From NCBI GenBank assembly GCA_023441805.1, contig JAEZNO010000035.1, positions 1 through 58,563 on the forward strand: a stretch of 58,563 nucleotides of DNA. The letters are read 5' to 3'. The position numbers were made by a program, and so were the translations under genes. The notes under the pieces were generated by a model. That model saw only the letters and a program-made list of their open reading frames with translations. It was not told the DNA's origin and did no database searches. Source of the stretch: Bacteroidota bacterium. Lineage in GTDB: Bacteria > Bacteroidota > Bacteroidia > Bacteroidales > Lentimicrobiaceae. This document shows positions 34,914 to 41,954 of this stretch, piece after piece (position 1 is the stretch's first letter; each line of letters opens with the position of its first letter).

Positions 34914-35471
34914 TTACTTTTTGGGTGCGATGATCATGATCATCCTTTTTCCTTCAAGCAAAGGCAGCTTTTCAACTTTACCGTATTCTTCAAGCAATGA
35001 TGCAAACTGCAAGAGTTTTATTTCACCCTGATCCTTGTAAACTATGCTTCTTCCGCGAAAGAGTACTTCAACTTTAACCTTAGCACCCTCTTCCAGAAAC
35101 TTGATGGCATGCTTAAGTTTAAAGTTAAAATCGTGATCATCAGTGTTTGGCCCTAATCTTATCTCTTTAACAACGATCTTAGCTGATTTGGCTTTGATTT
35201 CCTTTTGTTTCTTCTTGAGCTCATAAAGAAACTTCTTGTAATCAGTAATCTTGCATACAGGTGGATTTGCTGTCGGTGATATTTCTACAAGGTCAAGCTC
35301 TAATCTTTGTGCCATAGCCAGGGCATCCTTAAAATTGTAAATTCCCTGCTCTACGTTTTCACCAACTACCCTTACAACGGGTGCTTTGATTCTTTCGTTG
35401 ATGAGGTGCGGGTCCTCCTGCTTCTTGTGCATCGGTCTTGGACCTCTGGGGTTTCTAAACGGCGTTGCTAT
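34914..35471 (-). CDS. infC: Translation initiation factor IF-3, probable AUA start
   Basis: Product of 185 aa if read from ATA at 35471. ATG 35432 would give 172 aa. The N-terminal domain follows the conserved INERI, then VRVVGENVEQGIYNFKDALA. The linker is KKKQKEIKAKSAKIVVKEIR, and the C-terminal domain has GPNTDDHDFNFKLKHAIKFL. Upstream of the ATG the frame stays open for 13 codons rich in Pro, Arg and Gly, back to ATA, preceded by AAAGGAGG with a 7-nt gap. A stop codon closes the frame just above. infC is known to use rare start codons (AUU in E. coli) for self-control. Confidence 0.92.
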   Translation of the reverse strand: MATPFRNPRGPRPMHKKQEDPHLINERIKAPVVRVVGENVEQGIYNFKDALAMAQRLELDLVEISPTANPPVCKITDYKKFLYELKKKQKEIKAKSAKIVVKEIRLGPNTDDHDFNFKLKHAIKFLEEGAKVKVEVLFRGRSIVYKDQGEIKLLQFASLLEEYGKVEKLPLLEGKRMIMIIAPKK

Positions 35472-35478
35472 ATCTATT

Positions 35479-35486
35479 CCTCCTTT
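35479..35486 (-). promoter_or_regulatory. Strong Shine-Dalgarno of infC deciding an AUA start
   Basis: AAAGGAGG on the minus strand, 7 nt before ATA 35471 and about 46 nt before ATG 35432. Nearly all other genes here lack a Shine-Dalgarno sequence, so this one stands out and argues for initiation at ATA. Confidence 0.7.
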
Positions 35487-35508
35487 GGTTTATTAATAAA
35501 TTGAGCTA

Positions 35509-37443
35509 TTATTGCATAGCTTCGTTAACTTCTTTACTGACTAGTTTTACGAATTCGTCAATTGTATATGATCCCAAGTCACCTACTCCATGACGACGAA
35601 CAGAGACTGTTCCTTCAGCTTCTTCTTTTTCACCAACAATCAGCATAAATGGAACCTTTCGTACTTCAGCATCCCTGATCTTACGCCCGGTTTTCTCACT
35701 TCGCTCATCAATTTGGCTGCGAATTTCGGAATTATTTAGAATATCTGAAAGTTTTTTAGAATATTCCATGTATTTTTCACTAATAGGAAGTATGATAACC
35801 TGTTCAGGATTGAGCCATAAAGGAAAATTCCCGGCAGTATGTTCAATTAACACAGCAACAAAACGCTCCATTGAACCAAATGGTGCCCTGTGTATCATTA
35901 CAGGCCTGTGTTTCTGATTGTCACTACCAATATACTCAAGCTCAAATCGCTCAGGTAAGTTGTAATCCACCTGAATTGTGCCTAATTGCCACTTCCTTCC
36001 TAATGCATCCTTTACCATGAAATCAAGCTTAGGACCGTAAAATGCTGCTTCACCATATTCAATAACCGCATCCAGTCCTGCTTCCTTTACTGCTTCAATG
36101 ATACCATTCTCAGCCTTTTCCCAATTTTCATCAGTACCAATATACTTTTCATGATTGTCGGGATCGCGTAATGAAATCTGAGCTGTATAATCCTTGAAAT
36201 CAAGTGTTTTGAAGATATGCAGTACAATATTAATAACCGAGATAAACTCACTCTTTATCTGCTCGGGCATGCAGAATAAGTGTGCATCATCCTGTGTAAA
36301 CCCACGAACCCTGGTTAAACCGTGTAATTCGCCACTTTGCTCATAACGGTAAACTGTACCAAATTCGGCAAAACGCAGAGGTAAATCTTTATAGGAGCGG
36401 GGTTTTGATGCAAATATCTCACAGTGATGAGGACAATTCATCGGCTTTAACATGAATTGCTCACCTTCCTCGGGAGTATTTATTGGCTGAAAACTATCCT
36501 TACCATACTTCTGGAAGTGTCCCGAAGTCTTATATAGCTCAACATTCCCAATATGAGGAGTAATCACAGGAAGATACCCTGCTTTCTGCTGTACATTCTT
36601 CAGGAAGCGTTCTAATCGCTCACGCAATTGAGCACCTTTGGGCAACCATAACGGCAATCCCTGTCCAACCTTCTGCGAAAAAGTAAAGAGTTCAAGTTCC
36701 TTACCAAGCTTACGATGATCACGTTTCTTAGCTTCTTCAAGTAATTCAAGAAAATCGGTTAACTCTTTTTGCTTAGGGAAAGTAATGCCATAGATACGAG
36801 TTAACTGCTTACGTTTCTCATCACCTCTCCAGTATGCTCCGGCAATATTAAGCAACTTAACGGCTTTTATCCAACTTGTATCGGGCAAATGAGGCCCTCT
36901 GCATAAATCAGTGAATGTACCTGATTCATAAAAAGTGATTTGGCCGTCCTCAAGATCCCTGATTAACTCAATCTTATACTCATCGTTCTTCTGACCGAAA
37001 TAATTCAGTGCATCAGCTTTCGACACTTCACGACGTACAAAAGTTTGCTTTTCACGGGCAAGCTCGAGCATACGGTCTTCAATGGTTTTCAAATCATCGG
37101 CCGAAATCTGCCTGTCGCCGAAATCCATGTCATAGTAGAAACCATTCTCAATAGCCGGTCCAATGCCGAATTTCACACCCGGAAATAACTGTTCAACAGC
37201 CTCGGCCATAAGGTGAGCTGATGAATGCCACATAGTGTACTTTCCCTCTGTTGAATCCCATGTATTCAATTTGAGTGATGCATCCATATTAATGGGTCGA
37301 TTGGCATCCCAGATTTCACCATTAACAGTTGCTGAAAGAACATTGCGGGCTAAACCTTCGCTAATGCTCTTAGCTATTTCCATTGAAGTGATTCCTTCAG
37401 GAAACTGCCTTACTGTATTATCGGGCAAAGTAATGTTAATCAT
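35509..37443 (-). CDS. thrS: Threonyl-tRNA synthetase
   Basis: Product of 644 aa, cytoplasmic class II synthetase. The TGS domain is at the N-terminus. The editing domain has HSSAHLMAEAVEQLFPG and the later CRGPHLPDTSWIKAVKLL. The catalytic core carries LKPMNCPHHCEIF with zinc ligands and FAEFGTVYRYEQSGELHGL (motif 2 region). The anticodon-binding C-terminus ends in YTIDEFVKLVSKEV. Full length. It is the first gene of the translation operon, 37 nt before the infC ATA. Confidence 0.98.
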   Translation of the reverse strand: MINITLPDNTVRQFPEGITSMEIAKSISEGLARNVLSATVNGEIWDANRPINMDASLKLNTWDSTEGKYTMWHSSAHLMAEAVEQLFPGVKFGIGPAIENGFYYDMDFGDRQISADDLKTIEDRMLELAREKQTFVRREVSKADALNYFGQKNDEYKIELIRDLEDGQITFYESGTFTDLCRGPHLPDTSWIKAVKLLNIAGAYWRGDEKRKQLTRIYGITFPKQKELTDFLELLEEAKKRDHRKLGKELELFTFSQKVGQGLPLWLPKGAQLRERLERFLKNVQQKAGYLPVITPHIGNVELYKTSGHFQKYGKDSFQPINTPEEGEQFMLKPMNCPHHCEIFASKPRSYKDLPLRFAEFGTVYRYEQSGELHGLTRVRGFTQDDAHLFCMPEQIKSEFISVINIVLHIFKTLDFKDYTAQISLRDPDNHEKYIGTDENWEKAENGIIEAVKEAGLDAVIEYGEAAFYGPKLDFMVKDALGRKWQLGTIQVDYNLPERFELEYIGSDNQKHRPVMIHRAPFGSMERFVAVLIEHTAGNFPLWLNPEQVIILPISEKYMEYSKKLSDILNNSEIRSQIDERSEKTGRKIRDAEVRKVPFMLIVGEKEEAEGTVSVRRHGVGDLGSYTIDEFVKLVSKEVNEAMQ

Positions 37444-37462
37444 AGCATTTTTTAAAAGGGTA

Positions 37463-37496
37463 CAAAAATAGTCAAATTTTCGACATCCTTGACAAA
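37463..37496 (-). promoter_or_regulatory. Promoter of thrS operon
   Basis: On the minus strand TTTG (37496-37493), a 22-nt spacer, then TATTTTTG (37470-37463). The spacer is slightly longer than ideal. The thrS ATG is 19 nt past the -7 box. Confidence 0.65.
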
Positions 37497-37860
37497 ATAT
37501 CGAATGTTGAATGATGAATAGTGAATTGCTTCAACTAAACATTTCCATTTACTGGCTAAGAAAAGCCGTTTGCCCGGTTAACGAACTTTTTAGTCGAAAC
37601 ATTGGAGATGGTTTAGGGGTAAGGTACTACTTTGCAGTATTTAAAGAACCTATCCGTTTACCGTCTGTTTACCCTCCCTTTACCCTCCCTTTACCCTAGG
37701 GGTAAGGAGAGGGTAAAGGGAGGGTAAAGGGATGGTAAAGGGAGTAGTTTCTTAATACGACTTCAGCCCATGAATAATCCTCATCTCTGGCTTAACCAAA
37801 GCTTTGTGACTTGTTGATACTCATGTAGTTAAAAGGGTAAGACTAATTCTCCGGTTATTT
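37497..37860. other. Intergenic region with mirrored 11-bp repeat array
   Basis: No gene is seen. The main content is the array at 37656-37743. A simple TTGAATGATGAATAGTGAATT stretch at about 37506-37526 matches, in inverse orientation, the one near 15381. Confidence 0.6.
37656..37743. repeat. Mirrored array: four plus four 11-bp units (88 bp)
   Basis: The units are GTTTACCGTCT, GTTTACCCTCC, CTTTACCCTCC, CTTTACCCTAG, then GGGTAAGGAGA, GGGTAAAGGGA (twice), TGGTAAAGGGA. The second four are reverse complements of the first type, with the centre at CCCTAGGG. Transcribed, it would fold into a hairpin with a stem of about 40 bp. Confidence 0.9.
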
Positions 37861-39285
37861 TCAGTTCCCTTCTTCTCTCCGAAGAATGAAACTCTTTATC
37901 TGATCAGTCAGGATCCGCTTGGCAATGATCTTTTTTTCGCGGTCCAACAGGTACATCACGGGGGAACTGTGTACATCATATAATGCTCTGAAATCTCCAC
38001 CCATGCTGTAATAGCCATTTACATTAACCCAATTCATCCTGTTCCTGTTAATGTAATCTTTCATGCGCTTCCATGATGTATCCATACATACGGCATAGAC
38101 TTCAAGGTCAAGTTTCTTACTCCATTCGCTATAAAAAGAAGTAAGCAACGGAGTCTCTTTTTTACAGTGACTGCATTCGGGATCCCAAAAATATATTATG
38201 GTGTACTTATTTGTTAAGGCGTGTAATGACCTGGGGATATCAAGAGTATCCATTAAAATCAGGGTAGGGGCAACTTTGCCAATCAAAATTGGTTCAAGTG
38301 TCCTAGCCCTGTTTATGAGATTTTCTTTCACCTTACTGTTCATCCAGCTCATTCGCGGGTCATTATAGTACTTATTCACCAGATGAACGAACACTGCATC
38401 GTGTCCCATGATTTCTGAACTCTCGTACTTTATCGTAAGATACCATATCAAATATTTAAACGATTCAAAGTTTGAGCCTGTCATTGAAATCAACTTATCA
38501 ATTGAAACTATCAATGAATCGGCTGACGGTACTGTGAGTTTATTAAGGTACTGCTCAACTTTACCATGGATTACAGGTGTTCTAATATAACGATCATCCG
38601 AAAAATCAATATTATCCCAATAATGCTTCTTATAGTTATTAAAAGCATAGACTGAATCGGGACGGCCATTAGGTAGTAGGGGCGGATCAGGTATTTCAGG
38701 TTCTTGCACTGATTTTAGAAACAATGAAAAGTATTTTCCATAATGGGTGTTGATTAATCCCTGAATGTATCTGCTTACCTCTTCGTTCAGCATATTAATC
38801 TTATTTCCAACCACTTTTGCTGAATCACTTTCTGCCGGGAATTTCTTTTTCAAAGTTTGCAATTGTGACATTTCCTTGTGTTTAACTGAGAGGAATGCCA
38901 TATATTCAAACAAAAGTCTGTTTTGATCATTTTCTTTTGATTTTAGACTACCGGGCAAATTGTTTTTATCACCGGTAATTGAAATATTCTGTTTATCGGC
39001 AATAATAAAGTCAAATAGTTTGGTTTTATCCGATCCTGCAATCACATACATTCCTTCGGACAAAAGAGAATCACCCTGGAACCTGTAATTAAACTGTTTA
39101 TCAGGATAAGCCGTATCAACAACAAATTGCTTGTCTCCGGCATAACTTGCCAAAATAATCAGGCTGTCGGTCAGACCAGTGAGTTGGATATTGATTTTAA
39201 AAGATTGAGCTACGGTTGCTGATGTTAAGCCTGTAGATAATGACAATGTAAATAGTAGGCTCAATAAGTAATAGCGTAGTTTCAT
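37861..39285 (-). CDS. Exported thioredoxin-like protein (DUF4369/DUF5106 type)
   Basis: Product of 474 aa. ATG 39285 gives a signal peptide (MKLRYYLLSLLFTLSLSTGL up to VAQ) and sits 18 nt past a -7 box; the longer in-frame reading from 39360 would start upstream of it. The N-terminal beta domain (about 25-110) is DUF4369-like, the middle is helical, and the C-terminal thioredoxin domain has the redox motif ECSHC within YFWDPECSHCKKETP. It ends with SPVMYLLDREKKI. Such proteins work in the periplasm in disulfide chemistry; the partner is unknown. It is divergent from the coiled-coil membrane protein gene. Confidence 0.85.
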   Translation of the reverse strand: MKLRYYLLSLLFTLSLSTGLTSATVAQSFKINIQLTGLTDSLIILASYAGDKQFVVDTAYPDKQFNYRFQGDSLLSEGMYVIAGSDKTKLFDFIIADKQNISITGDKNNLPGSLKSKENDQNRLLFEYMAFLSVKHKEMSQLQTLKKKFPAESDSAKVVGNKINMLNEEVSRYIQGLINTHYGKYFSLFLKSVQEPEIPDPPLLPNGRPDSVYAFNNYKKHYWDNIDFSDDRYIRTPVIHGKVEQYLNKLTVPSADSLIVSIDKLISMTGSNFESFKYLIWYLTIKYESSEIMGHDAVFVHLVNKYYNDPRMSWMNSKVKENLINRARTLEPILIGKVAPTLILMDTLDIPRSLHALTNKYTIIYFWDPECSHCKKETPLLTSFYSEWSKKLDLEVYAVCMDTSWKRMKDYINRNRMNWVNVNGYYSMGGDFRALYDVHSSPVMYLLDREKKIIAKRILTDQIKSFILRREEGN

Positions 39286-39302
39286 AGAACAAATCATTTG
39301 CA

Positions 39303-39349
39303 CAAACTTACAAAATAATGGTATTTTACCCATTTCTTTATTAATTTTG
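39303..39349. promoter_or_regulatory. Divergent promoter pair
   Basis: The minus-strand -7 box TAAGTTTG (39310-39303) serves the thioredoxin-like gene. The plus-strand -7 box TAATTTTG (39342-39349) serves the gene starting at 39366. The -33 elements are not clear. Confidence 0.5.
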
Positions 39350-39365
39350 TTCAAAATCATTGATT

Positions 39366-40040
39366 ATGAAGACTATTAGAATCCTGCTTTTTACATGTTC
39401 ATTGATTTCAGCTTCAGTTTTTGGTTCTGACACCGAATTACGCCGGTTAATACAGGAACGAAACGAACAATCAAATTATCTCACTAAACTCAATGATTCA
39501 CTTATTCCGGGCAGGATCACTAAGTTGTATCTTTTAAACGACAGGATGCAAAAGATCATTTTAACAGATGATTCAATTATCCGTCATACTGAATCACTTA
39601 TTGCCTCCGAATCTGCACTTAGTGATTCATTAAGGGCGGAGGAGCAACGGGCAGCAAAGCTATCGATTGAATACGAGCAACTGATTATACGTAGCCAAAA
39701 CGATGCTAAAATGATATTAATAATGAAAGCAGCAATTGCAGGCTTATTGGTGTGCGTACTTATTTTACTCTATTTTGCTGTATTTCGCCGTAAACCCACA
39801 AAAGTAATAAGTAAAGAATACAAGGCTGAATTGGACCTTTTACAGAAAGAAAACAACACACTCCAGAGTCAGATTGCAAATCTTCAGACGAAAGAATACA
39901 AGATAAATGAAGAAATAAACCGGGCCGTTGAATTGAAAACTGCATCACTGCAGTCTCAACTCATCGAGGCCAATGAAAGGAATAAGTCTATTTTAAGTAA
40001 GATCGATAAGCTGATCAGGGATTTATCATCTGTTAATTGA
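39366..40040 (+). CDS. Unknown protein with signal peptide, membrane helix and coiled coil
   Basis: Product of 224 aa, not recognised. ATG 39366 is chosen over TTG 39360. A signal peptide (MKTIRILLFTCSLISASVFG) leads a periplasmic helical region rich in Leu/Ser/Asp. One membrane helix (about residues 120-141, AAIAGLLVCVLILLYFAVF) then precedes a basic RRKP stretch and a cytoplasmic coiled coil of about 75 residues (LDLLQKENNTLQSQIANLQT). It ends convergent with the DUF1684 gene, overlapping by 8 nt. A scaffolding or cell-envelope role is possible, without direct support. Confidence 0.75.
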   Translation: MKTIRILLFTCSLISASVFGSDTELRRLIQERNEQSNYLTKLNDSLIPGRITKLYLLNDRMQKIILTDDSIIRHTESLIASESALSDSLRAEEQRAAKLSIEYEQLIIRSQNDAKMILIMKAAIAGLLVCVLILLYFAVFRRKPTKVISKEYKAELDLLQKENNTLQSQIANLQTKEYKINEEINRAVELKTASLQSQLIEANERNKSILSKIDKLIRDLSSVN

Positions 40041-40647
40041 AATTCTTCTCACCTGCCTTAATTCGTGCATTTATGAAGTTTTCCTGAGGTGGGATCGGAC
40101 AACTATATTTCTTTTTATTATACACGCAGTATGGATTGTAAGCCCTGTTAAAATCCATCTCTATATAATCGTTATCAGGAATACGTGTATCAATATATCT
40201 ACCACCACCATAGGATTCTTCACCTGATGTTTCATCCATGAAAGGCACAAACAGGTAATCTTCAAACCCCTCTTTGGTCATCAAACCAACATTTCTGAAT
40301 ATGGTCAGAGTGTCAGTTTGTCGGTCAACAGTAAAAATAGCTCGTCCATAAACGATATATAAAGGCAACCGTTCGGTTGTTGTTTTCATCTTTATTGTAT
40401 CAGGTGTTGAAAACCTCTCGAGACGGGCTGTTATTTTATACTTTTTATCAGGCTTGAAGTAATTCAGACCTTTAAAAGCTTTGATTTCTTCAACCGGCAA
40501 AGGTGAATCGTCGGGATTCAGGAACTCCTTATCCTTTTCAATTCTTTCTTTCCTGATTTCGGCATAATATTCTTTTCTACTTTTCTGGCTGAAGGAAGTC
40601 AGAGTAAGAGAAAGAAAAACCACAGTGATAAGACCTCTGAGGTTCAT
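40033..40647 (-). CDS. DUF1684 family exported protein
   Basis: Product of 204 aa. ATG 40647 gives a signal peptide (MNLRGLITVVFLSLTLTSFSQ). The DUF1684 pattern is clear: RKERIEKDKEFLNPDDSPLP early, then FVPFMDETSGEESYGGGRYI, and near the C-terminus DFNRAYNPYC, YSCPIPPQENF and IKAGEK. The function of this family is not known. It overlaps the upstream convergent gene by 8 nt and is divergent from pdxH. Confidence 0.9.
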   Translation of the reverse strand: MNLRGLITVVFLSLTLTSFSQKSRKEYYAEIRKERIEKDKEFLNPDDSPLPVEEIKAFKGLNYFKPDKKYKITARLERFSTPDTIKMKTTTERLPLYIVYGRAIFTVDRQTDTLTIFRNVGLMTKEGFEDYLFVPFMDETSGEESYGGGRYIDTRIPDNDYIEMDFNRAYNPYCVYNKKKYSCPIPPQENFINARIKAGEKNFN

Positions 40648-40703
40648 TTTAAAAATTTTCAGTAAAAGTACAAATTGAAACATTGCACAGGTAAAGCTTG
40701 TTT

Positions 40704-41378
40704 ATGGAGATTAAATCAGAAAAAACCACTAACAACATGATTAACCTGGCAGAGATCAGAAGAAATTATATGATGCATACATTAGATGAGGAAGATGCGG
40801 GAAAAGATCCGATACTATTTTTTGAGAAATGGTTAGAGCAGGCAATTGAAGCACTGACTACCGAACCGACAGCCATGGTTTTAGCCACGGCAGATGAGAA
40901 GGGGAGACCCTCATCGAGGGTAGTTTTGTTAAAGGGAATTGAAAATGGATGCTTTAGATTTTTTACAAATTATAATAGTCAGAAAGGGAAACAAATAAGG
41001 AAGAACCCGTATGGTTCATTATTATTTTTCTGGCCTGAAATTGAGCGGCAGGTAAGGATACAGGGTAAGATTGAAAAGATAACAGAAGATGAATCGGATG
41101 AGTATTTCGGCAGTCGTCCACTTGAAAGCAGGATAAGTGCGGTTATTTCACCACAAAGCGAAGTAATTCCCGGCAGGTCTTATCTTGAAAACCTGCTGAA
41201 TACAAAAAAAGAAGAGCTATTAAGGAGCAATTCAATCATAAGGCCAAAGCACTGGGGAGGATATGATCTGAAGCCGACATCTATTGAATTCTGGCAAGGA
41301 AGGGAATCAAGATTACACGACAGGATACTATTCTTGAAGATACGTACCAATTGGATCAGAGAGCGGCTGGCACCATGA
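40704..41378 (+). CDS. pdxH: Pyridoxamine 5'-phosphate oxidase
   Basis: Product of 224 aa from ATG 40704. ATG 40737 (MINLAEIRRNY) would match typical PdxH starts better, and the extra residues are uncertain. It is an FMN enzyme making pyridoxal 5'-phosphate. Landmarks: PTAMVLATADEKGRPSSRVV, LKGIENGCFRFFTNYNSQKG, FFWPEIERQVRIQGKIEKI, and the C-terminal IEFWQGRESRLHDR with the substrate-binding Arg. A decamer repeat array follows immediately. Confidence 0.94.
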   Translation: MEIKSEKTTNNMINLAEIRRNYMMHTLDEEDAGKDPILFFEKWLEQAIEALTTEPTAMVLATADEKGRPSSRVVLLKGIENGCFRFFTNYNSQKGKQIRKNPYGSLLFFWPEIERQVRIQGKIEKITEDESDEYFGSRPLESRISAVISPQSEVIPGRSYLENLLNTKKEELLRSNSIIRPKHWGGYDLKPTSIEFWQGRESRLHDRILFLKIRTNWIRERLAP

Positions 41379-41382
41379 AGTG

Positions 41383-41422
41383 GTTCAAAATTGTTCCAAG
41401 TTGTTCAAGGTTTTCAAAATTA
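41383..41422. repeat. Four 10-bp units (GTTCAAnnTT), inverse of the 12498 array
   Basis: GTTCAAAATT, GTTCCAAGTT, GTTCAAGGTT, then a degenerate TTCAAAATTA, starting 5 bp after the pdxH stop. The reverse complement, AAnnTTGAAC, is the same unit as at 12498-12568. Confidence 0.8.
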
Positions 41423-41454
41423 TTACTGAAACCCAGGATCCGGAAGTTAATCCA

Positions 41455-41485
41455 CTTCTCCTTCAGGAGAAAAGTTAGGGATGAG
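41455..41485. repeat. Palindromic dispersed element, partial copy
   Basis: CTTCTCCTTCAGGAGAAAAG followed by TTAGGGATGAG. It resembles the copy at 41541-41574 and, in reverse orientation, the 15275/15421 elements. Confidence 0.6.
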
Positions 41486-41540
41486 ATATGTTAGAGATGA
41501 GGTAAAGATTTGTTTTGGAAATCCTAATTTGTGGTAAATA

Positions 41541-41574
41541 CCCTTCTCCTCACGGAGAAGGGTTAGAGTTGAAG
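41541..41574. repeat. Palindromic dispersed element; may also terminate tRNA-Leu
   Basis: CCCTTCTCC-tcac-GGAGAAGGG, a perfect 9-bp stem, then TTAGAGTTGAAG. It lies directly 3' of tRNA-Leu (minus strand), where the stem is followed by TATTT, so it may double as a terminator. Confidence 0.7.
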
Positions 41575-41576
41575 AG

Positions 41577-41660
41577 TGCCCAGGACAAGACTCGAACTTG
41601 CACATCCTTAAGGACACCAGCCCCTCAAGCTGGCGTGTCTACCAATTTCACCACCTGGGC
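41577..41660 (-). tRNA. tRNA-Leu (anticodon GAG)
   Basis: 84 nt, class II tRNA. Acceptor GCCCAGG/CCTGGGC with discriminator A. The anticodon stem CCAGC/GCTGG encloses TTGAGGG, giving GAG. A long variable arm and the T-loop TTCGAGT are present. CCA is not encoded. Confidence 0.96.
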
Positions 41661-41670
41661 AATGCGAGCG

Positions 41671-41701
41671 CAAAGATATAACTTTATTTCTATTATACAA
41701 C
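41671..41701 (-). promoter_or_regulatory. Promoter of tRNA-Leu(GAG)
   Basis: On the minus strand GTTG (41701-41698), a 19-nt spacer, then TATCTTTG (41678-41671). The tRNA 5' end is 11 nt downstream. Confidence 0.75.
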
Positions 41702-41879
41702 AATGGATTTTCAACAAATTTTACTTGGTTATATTTTGTTATACTACCACTTTATGAAACGTCATAAGTGTCTCAGAATCATCCAGTGTGAAGTCACACA
41801 CATTGATGAAAAGGCTGATTTGTAAAGTGATTTTGATTGGCTTAATCGTCGGTAAACGGCTGTTGAGTTATACTCCTTA

Positions 41880-41911
41880 TTTGTTTTTTGAAGATGCATT
41901 GTCTATCTTTG
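41880..41911 (+). promoter_or_regulatory. Promoter of DUF4301 gene
   Basis: TTTG (41880-41883), a 20-nt spacer, then TATCTTTG (41904-41911). The ATG is at 41955. Confidence 0.75.
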
Positions 41912-41954
41912 TGCATGTGGCTCAAAAAAACCAGCCAGAAAAATTAATCCGCTT

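Larger units (their letters stand above)
41379..41576. other. Intergenic region full of short repeats
   Basis: It holds the decamer array 41383-41422 and two palindromic elements at 41455-41485 and 41541-41574. No gene is seen. Confidence 0.6.
41661..41954. other. Intergenic region between tRNA-Leu and the DUF4301 gene
   Basis: Apart from the two promoters (41671-41701 minus, 41880-41911 plus) nothing is recognisable. A 62-codon open frame here (41788-41976) crosses the promoter and the next start and is not credible. Confidence 0.5.
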
